Shown here piece after piece: positions 11,191-21,654 of a stretch of 64,000 bases of DNA. The notes beneath the pieces were generated by a model. It worked only from the letters and a program-made list of their open reading frames with translations. It ran no database searches and was not told where the DNA came from. The translations under genes and the position numbers were made by a program. The DNA is from Ctenosaura bakeri (Eukaryota; Chordata; Lepidosauria; Squamata; Iguanidae), in NCBI GenBank assembly GCA_948474755.1, contig CAOLHI010001010.1, positions 1-64,000 on the forward strand, written 5' to 3'. Numbering within the stretch: the first letter of the stretch is position 1; every line of letters starts with the position of its first letter.

Positions 11191-11768
11191 AGAGGAAAGA
11201 ATGAAAAGAAACATAACAAAAGAGCATGGGGCTAAATTACAAAGAGGAGCAATAGAACGGAGGGCAGGGAGAGGGAATTGAAGATTAAAAAATCCATGGA
11301 TGAGAGATCAAGATCACAACAGGACAGAAAACTGAGGTAAGAAGTAACGCAGGAGAAGCTAAAGGGAGAAGCTCTGCAGGAAGAAGCATTACCAGCACTG
11401 CAGTTTACACACAAGAGAAAATAAGATAATAAAACCACTTATTCTAGTCTAGATCAACAGTTCCATCTGATTCTGTCTTTAACAGGGATTATAACTCACC
11501 TCTTAACTGAACCAACCTGTTCCTCATATAAAAAGAATGTAAGGTTGAATAGTAAACTTATGTTTGCAGGAGACGTGTGTATGGCAAAGACAAGAATTTT
11601 GCCACACATTTATTAAATACCAAGAGAAAGAATCTTAGGCTGGATCTCAACTTAAGCATTTGAGTTCAGCTGTGACTAGCTTATGGATTTAAATAAGAAC
11701 AAGTATTTCTAATCAAAGCTTGAGTAGACCTTGGAGCTGAGGTAAAGTCTGCAGAGGTACAAATTCAA
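11191..11768. other. CFAP58 intron 1, unassigned sequence
   Basis: No gene or clear repeat seen between the LINE tail and the next palindromic element. Confidence 0.4.
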
Positions 11769-11948
11769 GGCCATGTCTGCACTAGACTGTTATAGCGCTG
11801 TTATTCCACTTCGGACATCCTATGGAATCCTGGGGTTTGCAGTTTAGGGAGGGGCCCACCGGCCCCTCCCTAAACTGCAAACCCCAGGATTCCATAGGAT
11901 GTCCGAAGTGGAATAATAGCGCTATAACAGTCTAGTGCGGAAATGCCC
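11769..11948. mobile_element. Palindromic-family MITE, perfect-tip type
   Basis: 180 bp, nearly perfect palindrome around CACCGG. Ends GGCCATGTCTGCAC and GTGCGGAAATGCCC, flanked on both sides by CAA. Carries the private variant CTTCGGACATCC in the left arm and its exact complement GGATGTCCGAAG in the right arm; the tip variant is TTTAGGG / CCCTAAA. Lies about 300 bases from the CFAP58 start codon. Confidence 0.88.
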
Positions 11949-12263
11949 CAAGTCTCAAAACCAGAGGGGCAAATTCAAACTTCCCCCTCAGTTTGCTACA
12001 TTTGACAAACCTCAGGCCTCCTCCGGGGGGCGAGGAGCGGTATGGCAAAAGGAGGAACTGGAAACGCCTTGGAGGATGCCCACTGTTTGCTTGCGCTTGG
12101 GGTGGTCCCCGACCCAAAAGGTGCAGATACTATTAGGAGACAGGAAAGAGAACCATATAACGCTAACAGCTCTGCTGTGATGGAAGAGGCGTAAGGGGCC
12201 GCTACGGAACAAAGAACTGGAGGAGACTCGGGTTGAGGGAGGAGGAGGAGGACAGGGGCTCAC

Positions 12264-12272
12264 CTCGGCCAT
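12264..12272 (-). CDS. CFAP58: CFAP58 coding exon 1 (start codon, residues MAE)
   Basis: On the minus strand the CpG island reads AAAAAATGGCCGAG followed by GTGAGC. This gives ATG GCC GAG (Met-Ala-Glu) and then a good splice donor in phase 0. Joined to the phase-0 acceptor at 2711 it yields MAE-ERYDKPAIEENVF, and CFAP58 proteins in other vertebrates also begin MAEE. The coding part is only three codons, too short for ORF finders, which is why exon 2 can look as if it lacked a start. The 5' UTR continues to higher coordinates. The call is an inference from motif, phase, CpG context and the family's known N terminus; transcript reads would confirm it. Confidence 0.85.
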
Positions 12273-12416
12273 TTTTTCAGCGGGAACGGGATGGGGCGCT
12301 GCGCCCCCCCGGGAGGTGTGAGGGGAAGGAGGCGGAGTACCCGGCGCCGAAAGGGCGGGAGGGCCTTCCCTCCTCGCTCGGGCCCTGCTGCTGCTGTGTA
12401 CGCCGCGGCCCTTTTC

Positions 12417-12429
12417 GTCGCTTAGCAAC
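12417..12429. promoter_or_regulatory. X-box-like RFX binding site
   Basis: The sequence GTCGCTTAGCAAC is an inverted repeat of two half-sites, GTCGCT and AGCAAC, with a one-base spacer. The X-box bound by RFX transcription factors is GTNRCC-N(0-3)-RGYAAC; the right half matches fully and the left half at five of six positions. It lies about 145 bases upstream of the CFAP58 start codon, in the CpG island. RFX factors drive ciliary genes, so both the site and its place fit CFAP58. Binding is inferred. Confidence 0.6.
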
Positions 12430-12761
12430 CGCTGTACGCCTCGCTTCCCTCCTTCGGGCCGGAGGTGGCGGACTGGACGCTGGCGTGGGAGGGGGAGCGG
12501 AGGACGCGCGGGAGAGGGAGGGTCTCTGAGGCAGGGGCAACAGGGGGGTCGGTGAGCGTGTCGCCGCTGCTCCGGTTCTCATCCGTTTATTAGAAATACC
12601 ATAAGGCTACCCTTTCCTTGGGGGGTGTGGACGGAAATCTTTTTTTTAAGAAAATAATAAAATGTATTTGTGAATTACAGTTCTATTCTGCTTTTCTGTA
12701 AAGAGCGCAAAGCAGGTTATGTGGTTTTCCTGCCAGTTTTTGAAGAGCGTCTTGGAACAGT

Positions 12762-13147
12762 GCTCCCGGTCCGCACTACAGTGTTAAAGCGCTGCTATTC
12801 CACTATCAACCTCCTAATGAATTCTGGGGTTTGTAGTTTAGGGAAGGGCACTTCGAATTCTCAGCCCAAGAGCTCTTTGGTCTCAGTAAACTACAAACCC
12901 CAGAATTCCACAGGATATTGAAAGCGCACTAATAGCACTAGGGCCATTTCCGCACGAGCCTGTTATAGCGCGATGATTCCACTTTCAACCTCCTCTGGAA
13001 TCCTGGGGTTTGCAGTTTCGGGAGGGGCCGGCCGGCCCCTCCCGAAACTGCAAACCCCAGGATTCCAGAGGAGGTTGAAAGTGGAATCATCGCGCTATAA
13101 CAGGCTCGTGCGGAAATGGCCTAGAACAGTGTAATTCAGAAATGGCC
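12762..13147. mobile_element. Palindromic-family MITE (asymmetric tip), split by a second copy
   Basis: Outer copy with the TTCTCAGCCCAAGAGCTC tip, starting near GGTCCGCACTACAGTG and ending CAGAAATGGCC. Its right arm is interrupted at AATAGCACTAG by a complete palindromic copy; removing that copy and one TAG restores the arm. Confidence 0.8.
12942..13121. mobile_element. Palindromic-family MITE, perfect-tip type, nested
   Basis: 180 bp copy with ends GGCCATTTCCGCACGAG and CTCGTGCGGAAATGGCC, flanked by TAG on both sides, inside another copy. Both arms share GCGATGATTCC, CAACCTCCTCTGG and the tip TTTCGGG. These variants also mark the copies at 28200 and 28863, near the other CpG island. Confidence 0.9.
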
Positions 13148-13294
13148 CAAGTCTCCCTCACAGTTCTAGGCCAACACTAGTCAAAAACCCATGGTATTTC
13201 TTCACAATTAAATTTCCAGCAGAAGAAAACTCCCACCTTTTTTTTTTTCCTTGCCACAGACTATTACCCTTCTGGAAATCACTCATTTCAAATA

Positions 13295-13615
13295 TCTATA
13301 TGCTGCTTTTCATAGTAAATCCGGCATCCCAAGCAGTTTGCATATATATAAATAATAAAATGAAACATAGTTAAAACGTCCCTTTCCAATAAAAACAAGA
13401 AATGATCTGAAAGCATTACAGGATATCAAAACACAACGTAACACAATTAAAAGGAGGGAATTAAATCCAGCCGCAATATAAAACCATTATAATCACATTC
13501 AGGCCAAACCCTCAATTACAAGCAGATTAGAACAAATGGCTTTTTTTTTTTGTAGCCTGTAAGGACAGCAGCTTTGACTGCTGCCAGAAAGTCAGCACAG
13601 TAATGTTGGCGGCCA
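13295..13615 (-). mobile_element. LINE 3' end, reverse orientation (CR1/L2-like)
   Basis: Reads ATCTATATGCTGCTTTTC, GGCATCCCAAGCAGTTTGCA then AATAATAAAATGAAA and A-rich sequence, the reverse complement of a LINE 3' UTR, through CTTTGACTGCTGCCAGAAAG. No coding left. Confidence 0.5.
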
Positions 13616-13627
13616 GCTGGAATCCTT

Positions 13628-13807
13628 GGCCATTTCCGCACTAGACTGTTATAGCGCTATCATTCCACTTTCAACATCCTATGGAATCCTGGGGTTTGCA
13701 GTTCAGGGAAGGGCTGGCCGGCCCCTCCCTGAACTGCAAACCCCAGGATTCCGTAGGATGTTGAAAGTGGAATGATACCGTTATAACAGTCTAGTGCGGA
13801 AATGGCC
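13628..13807. mobile_element. Palindromic-family MITE, perfect-tip type
   Basis: 180 bp with ends GGCCATTTCCGCACTAG and CTAGTGCGGAAATGGCC. Flanks are CTT and TTT. Both arms carry ATCATTCC and the tip variant GTTCAGGG / CCCTGAAC, differing from other copies but matching each other. Confidence 0.88.
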
Positions 13808-14518
13808 TTTGAGGAGAATGTTCCATATTGGGCACCACAGTTGGAAAGGCACTCTCTGTTATTGCTCCCTGCCCCAGCTCACAGGGCCGGCTACCATACC
13901 CTCCAGTGTTTCATAGGTGAAAACAGGGACATGGGTGGCCAAGCTGGCAAAAGGTATTAGTGAGGAAGAAAATGCAAGCTAAGAGAGACTGGAGCAGTTT
14001 GCTTTGTGCCTGAGCCTACTGGAAAGAGCAAAATTAGGCTCCCTCTTTTCCTCTCTCTCTGCCAGTGAGTTACCGAGCACAAACTACCTCTGCACTTTGA
14101 ACCTATTTTGCAGCAATTCAAATAAGCTGAGGACAAGTCACAGTGGAAGAAGGAGAGAAACTGGTACATTTTAAAAGGAGCTGAAAAGTTTCCCATTTGG
14201 ACAGTCTCTGCCAAACTGGGACAGTTGAAGGGTATGAGTATCAAGAGAAGAGTCTCCAAAGATGAACTGGCTATGGGAGAACAAGCATTCTTTCATATGC
14301 CTCAATCCCAGTCTCAGCCAAAGGCCAAGCAAGGGTATTCTCAACCAACTGCAATTCTGAACAGTGTAAAAAAGCAATTCCATTTATAGTATATAACCAT
14401 GTTTTCCTTACATTCCTTCAAGTCAGTTCTATTTTGTAACTGATCCAAAATGTCATTAGAAGAGTAGGCTGCACTCAGGGTGTCTTCATCCAGCAAAAGC
14501 TGCAGTTCAGCACACAAG

Positions 14519-14687
14519 GGGCCTTTCCGCACTACACTGTTATAGTGCTATTATTCCACTTTCAACATCCTATGGAATACTGGGATTTGCAGCTTAAGGA
14601 GAGAGCTCTTTGGCCTCAGTAAACTACAAACCCCAGAATTCTAAAGGATGTTGAAAGTGGAATAATAGCACTATAGTGCAGAAAGGC
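14519..14687. mobile_element. Palindromic-family MITE, asymmetric-tip type, degraded
   Basis: Starts GGCCTTTCCGCACTACACTG and ends GTGCAGAAAGGC. Tip shortened to GGAGAGAGCTCTTTGG, and a small deletion removes part of the right end (CACTATAGTGC). Confidence 0.8.
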
Positions 14688-16269
14688 AAAAGATCAAGCT
14701 AATAAGAAGCACTTCTTGCTTTCTGGCTACAGAGCTACTTCTAGTTTTGAAAAACATTTTTGTTGTAAACAATCAAGGGAGCCCTGGAACTTATTTACAA
14801 TGTGAATCACTATTCCTAGAGGCTTTTAGGTGAAGAAATTTAACCCGGGGAATTTTGGTGGGTTTTTTTCCCCCAGAGAAGGGGCAAAGATGGCAGGGTG
14901 CTATGATATATAATGATTTATTTCATCTTGGAAACAATGGTGAATACCATATTATACGATAGAGTAGATTGCTTGGATTTTGAACTGTGCAAATATTATT
15001 TAGGAACCTCACATTTTACATATTTTAAAAAAGGTCAATAGTTTCCGAGAATGGGCCTGTCACTTTGTGTAACTCTCTTAGCCTGGGCACCAGGTCTATC
15101 AAACAAAAATGATGTCTGAGAAATCTATCCAAGATTTATTTCTCTGTGATATCTTAGCAAGTAGACTTGATGTCCAGAATGCATCTTTACACCTGCAGCT
15201 TCTGTCCTCGGTTTTCCCTAGTGCATGTAATGGCTCTCTGTCCTTTAATAAATTGCACTGTTGTTACCATCAGCTTCACAGCCCCATCTGTGCTTTTCTC
15301 TTCCAAAACCAGTGCACCATGATTTGTTTGCTTGTAAATAATATCAAAAGCATCATCATCAGATTAAAGCAAGCAGCATTCATTTGATTAGCTTGTTCTT
15401 CCAAGAAGGCTCTTCTGTCAAACAGTGCAGAGAGTCCAGGTATGGCAGTCTCAATAGAAGTGTTCAATCTACATTGGTTACACGTGGATCTTTCTATATA
15501 TAGAACAATAAACAAATAGATGTAGAATTGGAGACATTCCCTCCAATTCTACATCTCTACAGGTCCCACTGCTTGTGTACAAATATCTACATGAATAAGT
15601 ACCCAAGTACTTGTCGGATTACTTTCTCTAAGAATAACCAAGATGGGATTTAATATTGGCTGGGGAAATTGTGAAGGAATGAGAAAAGCCATTGAAAGGG
15701 AGGGGGACTTAATTTGAGCCACAAAAAAGAAAGAGCACATGCCTTAATGCTAGGCTCAGCCTGGAACAAATTTAATTCAGTTTTAATAGGTTTAAATGCA
15801 AGCAGCAGAGCATAAATGGTTTATGGATCAGGCTGTAATTAACATTTATGAAGTGATTGCACACCCTGTGATAATAAACTGCACAACCAGAATCTTAATT
15901 TATGTTATTTTTATAAATTCTCAGAAACATTATCTTTTACTGAACAATTTGCCTCCATTCTGTTTCAGTCACACAGAAACTATATCCAGTGAAATGCATT
16001 TTATCAGAATCCATATGGCTCAGGAGATTATTCTATTAATAGAAACATTTGTTCATTTTTTTAATTATTTTCTTTTGCCCCTACTTTGTAGATACTCTTT
16101 GCCAAAGTTTATTATCTGGGAGGTTTCTGAACTGTCTGAACGAAAAAAATACATTAATATCTAGATAAATTAATTTGATCAGCCTCTGTTGATTTGATGC
16201 AGATGACATGACTTCTTCAAATGACTATCAGCATCCAATCTACATTGCATGATTGAAATTATGCTCATG
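14688..16269. other. Intergenic, unassigned, with one AT-rich unique block
   Basis: No gene or clear transposon. A hairpin lies at 15518-15556, and an AT-rich block at about 15780-16150 has many TAAT-type motifs and no repeat signature, so it could be a conserved non-coding element. That is a guess from composition. Confidence 0.4.
15518..15556. repeat. Perfect 16-bp inverted repeat (hairpin)
   Basis: AGATGTAGAATTGGAG and its exact complement CTCCAATTCTACATCT are separated by seven bases (ACATTCC). No surrounding gene or element explains it. Confidence 0.85.
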
Positions 16270-16345
16270 GTCTCTTTTATTTTTATTTTATGCTGCCTTT
16301 CTCTCAGCATGGAACCCAAGGGGGCTTACAAAAGGGAAAAAATAT
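16270..16345 (-). mobile_element. LINE 3' tail fragment, reverse orientation
   Basis: TTATTTTATGCTGCCTTTCT then CTCAGCATGGAACCCAAGGG and GCTTACAAAAGG is the reverse complement of a LINE 3' end of the L2/CR1 type. Short and 5' truncated. Confidence 0.5.
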
Positions 16346-16959
16346 ATAAAAACTCACGCTGTCATTCTACATGGATGATATTATCAGTTGTAAACTTGTA
16401 ACATGGATTGTAGTTTTGGGTGCATTATAGGTTCAACTGCACAAACTTCATGCTTCTTTTCCACTAAACAGACCAATCTGGAAATAGTTTCTTCTGCTCT
16501 ACTTTTGACAGTCATCCAGCTCCCCGTTGATTGCAAAGCTGGAACCAATTGATACCATATTGATAATACCAGTTTGATAATTATGGGCAACTGGAATGCA
16601 AAAATAAAAAACAGAGTAAAACTAAAGGTTGTAGGAGAATTTAGTCTACGATCAAGAAATGAAGCAAGAGGGCAACTTACCAAAATTTGAGAGGCCACCA
16701 GCTTATTAATTGCAAGTACATTGCTCAGCAACCAAAAAGACAGATCTAAATGTAGACATCACCAGATGGCTAACACAGAAACTAGATAGAGTATAGAAGT
16801 AGAAGCAAATGATAAAGAAGTTCTATTCTTTCTGCAAAAACAAGACCAAGAGCATATTATCAAGAAATGCTAATATGAAAAATTAAAGTTAAGAATTACA
16901 CTGAATAAATCACAGTGCCAAAATGCAATCTGAAGAATATCTATGTAGATTGTAAAGAT

Positions 16960-18335
16960 TATATAAAGAACAGATTTGCAGTAGTGAGCCTAATTGACAG
17001 GGAAACAGTAGAGCCAAAACCAGGAACATTGTCAGGGAAGAATGCAAAAATACACTGTCTGTAACTCAAAAGAAATAAAATCCATATTAGATGATGGACT
17101 AAACTCCCCAAACAGTTAAAGACAGAAAAAAAGCAAAAGTAAAAAGTGCTAAAAACACAGTCAGAATCTATGCTGGTTTCAGAAAAGAAAGAGGCATGGA
17201 GGATCATACTGCAAACATATGCTGGATAATGGAATGCACCAAAAAAAGAAAAGAAAAGAAAAAGATAATATGTGCTTTATAGATTATAGCAAAGCCTTTG
17301 AGTATGAACATTAGATCATGAGAAAGTATGCTTTCTTCTATGAGTGTGCCTTAACATCTAATTGTCCTAATGACCTATACTTTGGACAAGAATCCACTAT
17401 CAGGACACAATACAGAAAAACAGAAAGTTTCCCATTGACAAGGCGGTCAGACAAGGCAGCATTTTATTACCCTGCCTGTTTAACTTATATACAGAACACA
17501 TCACACAGAAATTGGGATTAGATTCAAAGGAAGGAGGCATAAAAACTGGGAGGAGGGACTTCAACATGTTAAGATGTGGAGATGACACCATATTACTAGC
17601 AGAAGATAGCAAAGACTTGGTTGGAACAACTGCTGATCAAAGCTAATGAAGAAAATGCAAAAGCATAGTTACAGTTGCATATAAAGAAAATTCATGACCA
17701 CAGATGATTTACATAAATTCAAAGTAGGTGATTAAGACATGGAAATAGTTAAAGATTTTCTATATCTTGGCTCAACCATTAATCAAAATGGAGACTGTAC
17801 TCAAAAGAAGAATAAGAGTAAAGTAATCAGAAGAAGACTAGATATTGGACAGTAACTATGAAGAAACTAAATAAGATCCTCAAATGTGAAGACATCATTA
17901 AGTACCAAAGTCAAAATCATCCAGGCCATAGTATTTCTGATTTTGGTGTTACAGTTGTGAAAGCTGGACACTAAAGAAAGCAGACAGGAAAAGAATCAAC
18001 TCATTTAAAGTGTGGTCCAGTACCATGGACCTCCAAAAAGCCAAATTATTGAATCCTAGAGCAAAGCAAGCTTGAACTTTCACTAGATTCCGGAATGAAA
18101 AAGTCAAGGCTATCTTACACACGAGAAAACACGACTTGTTAAAAAGGGAGATAATGCTTGGTAAAGTGGAAGGCACTATGAGAGAGATGAGGAGGAAGAC
18201 CACATTAAAGGTAAATTGATTTGATCAAGGAAGCCACAGCCCTAACTTTGAAAGACCTGAGCAGGGGTGTGGATGACCAGGGCTCACGGAATCTCACCGA
18301 AAGTTGAAGCTCACTTGACAGCAAACAACAACACA
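16960..18335 (+). mobile_element. RTE-BovB LINE fragment
   Basis: Frame-broken reverse transcriptase remains: a GFRKERGMED-like block (about 17178), CFIDYSKAFE-like residues (about 17275), YFGQESTIRTQY (17376 on), a DDT motif in MLRCGDDTILLAEDSKDL (17566 on), then the C-terminal region around 17960-18060. It ends with CACTTGACAGCAAACAACAA, the BovB/Sauria tail. Many stops and frameshifts, so it is inactive. BovB is abundant in squamates and known for horizontal transfer between vertebrates. Confidence 0.8.
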
Positions 18336-20611
18336 ACAAAGGTTATCATACAATGCATTCTATTGAATAAATAAAATGTTTGTTACAGACATGACCTATC
18401 ATGCATAACAGCTGCAGTTGCTTGACATTTTGTAATTTAAATAAACATAAAAAGCTCTTCACACAATTAAGTTAAACCAAATGGGTTTTTGTTAATAGAA
18501 TTTGATTACATTTTGAGAAAGCTATGCCTACAGCTATCTGACCAGGCAAAGTTGAAATTGAAAATGGGTGGGAAAAGAAAAGAAATGTTGTGATTGATAA
18601 AGAATGAAAGCACACGCCATTTAGAAGGGTAAGATAAGAATTCACACACAAGTTAATCTTACACCTATTAAATTACTATCACAGCTTATCTGTAAAAGTT
18701 CCAGGTGTCTTCTGAATTAAAATAAGAGTGGAAGGGGAAACAAAACAGAGAAGACTTTTTAATGCACCCCCCCTCCAACTGTGCAGCAGAAATTATGACC
18801 ATATGTACAAATATACAAGGCAATCTCAGCCCCTACCCTCTATCTTGTCTTGCTTCGAGAGCTAACCTTCAGCTCTGGCTCCCTACCTTCCTTCTATGAA
18901 AGGCAATATACCAGCTTCTTAAGACAAAAGACAGCTGCTAATTCTAAATGGAAACATGACTGAGGGCCACTGCTTTTCATTAAAGTTAACTCCAACAGCC
19001 ATTTTAAGCACTAAGACAAAGGGTTTCTCTTCTTCATACTCTCTATTAGGAAGAGAGCTTCGCCAAATATTAACTTTTAGCTCATTAAGCATACTGTTTT
19101 ACTACACTTAAAGATCTTAGTACTGCTTCAGGCTTAGAATTGGACGGGAACATCTGAAAAGTCATTGCTGTTCATGTTTAAATTATAGTGAGAGCTTTGG
19201 TCTCTTTGAAAATATAAGATTTTCCTCTTGGTCTCAGCAGTGATGAAATAACTGCAGTCCTATAATAATAAAATTATAGTGTTCAGGGGTTCAATGATGT
19301 AAGAAGTTTTTAGGATGAAGACAGCTCTATAAATGTGCCAAGTAAGCCAACATAAAGCAACATCTGTGCCTTGTTGTGGGATCTCTAGAATGAATGGAGG
19401 ATACAAAGTTAGTATTTTAAAATAAGGCAAAGATCTAAGTTCAATTGCTTGTCCCAAGTAGAGCAGGCCCATCAAATCAATCACAGAATGTTTAGAAAAC
19501 ACATATATAAATCCTGCCATTTCCGTTAATCTGCGCCAGTTGTGACTAGTAAGTGGATTTAGGCTTAAAAGCTGAAATACTAGGTGTATTTTACACTACA
19601 TATGTGGCCATCCAAATTCATACTAGCAGTATCTGAATGGTTGGCTGTGATCAGTATTCAGGTAAAATGTTATGGGTGAATTTCAGTAGCACTGACAAGT
19701 GCTAAGGGTCTTTACTTACCATTTCTAAGATATGAACAAATACACGAAATCTCACTACAGTCTGACCTTGTATGCCTTTTGAGAGAACAAAGATTACTGG
19801 CGTGTGTAGCACCTTCAAGTCACCTGTCAATTTATGGTGACTCCAGGAATAGGGATTTAGGCCAGAAGAAAAGTGCTTGCTTTTATGTTACATTATAACT
19901 TCTAAAAGCACTAGGTGGCACTATTAAACTATAAATTTATGGTTAAATTGAGCAGCTTCCTCCCAACTTTGTTTCTAAAAATACGCATCCTAAAAGCACT
20001 TGAAGTGCATTAGCCTTTCTTGGTATGGATAACTCTCATGCCCCTAAACGTTCTCATTGGTTTTTTTCCCCCTATATAATTTCTTTATTGTTCCTTACCT
20101 GAAGAATAAAACTTAAGAACATGTTTCTTCAAGTTGCTTTATTGCTTTTATTACCAAAACACACACACGCTTTGCTTTCTAAAATATTAAGCTTGGCCTA
20201 TTTCATTCTCTTGACTTGTTTATTAAAGTGACGTACACTAGCTAGTTACACTGTATGCATCATCTCTATTATAGTTTTCTTGAGATCTGATGATGATATG
20301 GTGTGTGTGTGTGTGTACAGTGTAAGCCATTATGGTTGTATTTTCTGCAGAATGGTTAAATCATTGGTGCCAGCTTACACAGAGCTACTGAAGCAGGGAC
20401 AGCCATGCTGACCATACGACTAAGTCCAAAATCCTTATGGTGGCAATGGCCTTATTACACCAAACAAAATGGCACAAACTGCTCTGCGCACACATTTCAA
20501 ACTGCATGTTTCTACATCAGATGAAGATGGTTTTTAAAAGCATGTGAGGGAAAGGGGGAAATGACAATGTTACAGTCTCATGGTCTGCAAGTTGTTTTGA
20601 CATTCTATGAA
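18336..20611. other. Intergenic, mostly unassigned
   Basis: AT-rich sequence. A minus-strand SINE tail (CACCTTCAAGTCACCTGTCA, about 19808-19865) and a GT microsatellite (about 20302-20318) are the only repeats recognised. The block at 18370-18720 looks unique and could be conserved non-coding DNA. Confidence 0.4.
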
Positions 20612-20830
20612 GGCCCTACTACACAACATTGTTATAGCGCTATATTCCATTTTAACCAGCCTGGCAACATCCTATGGAATCTTGGGGTTTGTAGTTTAGG
20701 GAGGGGTACATAGAATTCTCAGCTAGAGAGCTCTTTGGCCCCAGTAAACTACAAACTCCCGAATTCCACATGATGTTGCAATGGCAGTTAAAGCAGAATA
20801 TAGTGCTATAACAGTATGGTGTGTTAGGTG
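20612..20830. mobile_element. Palindromic-family MITE, asymmetric-tip type, diverged
   Basis: Starts GGCCCTACTACACAACATTG; tip TTCTCAGCTAGAGAGCTC. Small insertions in both arms (TTTTAACCAGCCTGGCAAC on the left, GCAATGGCAGTTAAAGC on the right) correspond to each other only roughly. Confidence 0.75.
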
Positions 20831-21101
20831 TCTAAAAATTAAGGGCCTACAGACTGTCAAAGGAGGATCATAAGGCCCCATTACTGGTGCCTTGAGTCCA
20901 ATGGAAATATTGACTACTTGCTACTTTTACTATGACTATTATATGCACCTTCCTTCCTCTTAATACAAAGCAACAGAGTTTTTCCTAATGCAAGGGAAGA
21001 TAGACGTGTATAGGGTGAATTGTACTTACAGGGACAGGCTTGAGACAAACTAAATATACCAAACAGCTACCTGGCAGCAGCAGAAATGGGGACTGACACT
21101 G

Positions 21102-21302
21102 GCCATGTCCACACAACACTGTCATAGTGCTATTATTCCACTTTCAACATCCTATGGAAACTTGGGGTTTGCAGTTTAGGGAGGGGCTTTTAGAATTCTC
21201 AGCCAGAGAGCTCTTTGGTCTCACTAAACTACAAACCCCAGAATTCCACAGGATGTTGAAAGTGAAATAATAGCACTACAACAGCTTAGGGCAGAAATGG
21301 CC
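21102..21302. mobile_element. Palindromic-family MITE, asymmetric-tip type
   Basis: Ends GGCCATGTCCACAC and GGGCAGAAATGGCC, with an exact ACT duplication on both sides (21099-21101 and 21303-21305). Tip TTCTCAGCCAGAGAGCTC. Confidence 0.85.
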
Positions 21303-21429
21303 ACTAAGAGAGAATCTGTCAGAGACAAAAGCAGTGGCACTTTAGCTAACTCTTGTCAGCACTGAACAGAAAGAGGAACCCGTAAAGTGTTCGTGAATGT
21401 TTTTTTACCATGAAAAACCTTATGATGAA

Positions 21430-21515
21430 ACAATGTAAAATGGTGTCTTGGAGGTCTTTCTGGCTGTCATCAGTCAAAGCCAACTTGATGGCAATTAACA
21501 ACAACAACAAACAGG
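21430..21515 (+). mobile_element. BovB 3' end fragment
   Basis: TGGTGTCTTGGAGGTCTTTC followed by CCAACTTGATGGCAATTAAC and (AAC)n is the 3' terminus of BovB, 5' truncated. Confidence 0.6.
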
Positions 21516-21654
21516 AGTTACACATGTAATTCACTGTGTCTTGTTAAAACACAACATCACTTATCACTGAACTGAAGCAGATCTGTGACTGTAAAGTTTA
21601 CAGGGTGTACTATCTGGGGAGAGAGTGCCTGGGAATTATGAGGGAGAGGGAGAG

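Larger units (their letters stand above)
1..12450 (-). other. CFAP58: CFAP58 gene, 5' portion (gene span)
   Basis: This span is the 5' end of CFAP58, read right to left. It holds the promoter and 5' UTR in the CpG island near 12.3-12.5 kb, a nine-base first coding exon (12264-12272), intron 1 (2712-12263, about 9.55 kb), coding exon 2 (2430-2711) and the start of intron 2. Later exons were looked for at the left edge and not found, so they lie outside the window. The transcription start was not located; the right limit is an estimate from the CpG island. The assignment rests on exon 2, which matches the N-terminal coiled-coil region of CFAP58 as I know the family. Confidence 0.85.
12190..12580 (-). 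promoter_or_regulatory. CFAP58: CpG island, CFAP58 promoter and 5' UTR
   Basis: GC- and CpG-rich segment standing out from the AT-rich surroundings, covering the CFAP58 start codon and the sequence just upstream of it. No TATA box is evident. Several long ORFs cross it in different frames only because stop codons are rare in GC-rich DNA. Divergent transcription on the plus strand is possible but no transcript is supported. Confidence 0.75.

Noticed and set aside
12012..12582. Several long overlapping ORFs on both strands
   Set aside because: Composition artefacts of the CFAP58 CpG island; low-complexity P/R/S-rich translations.
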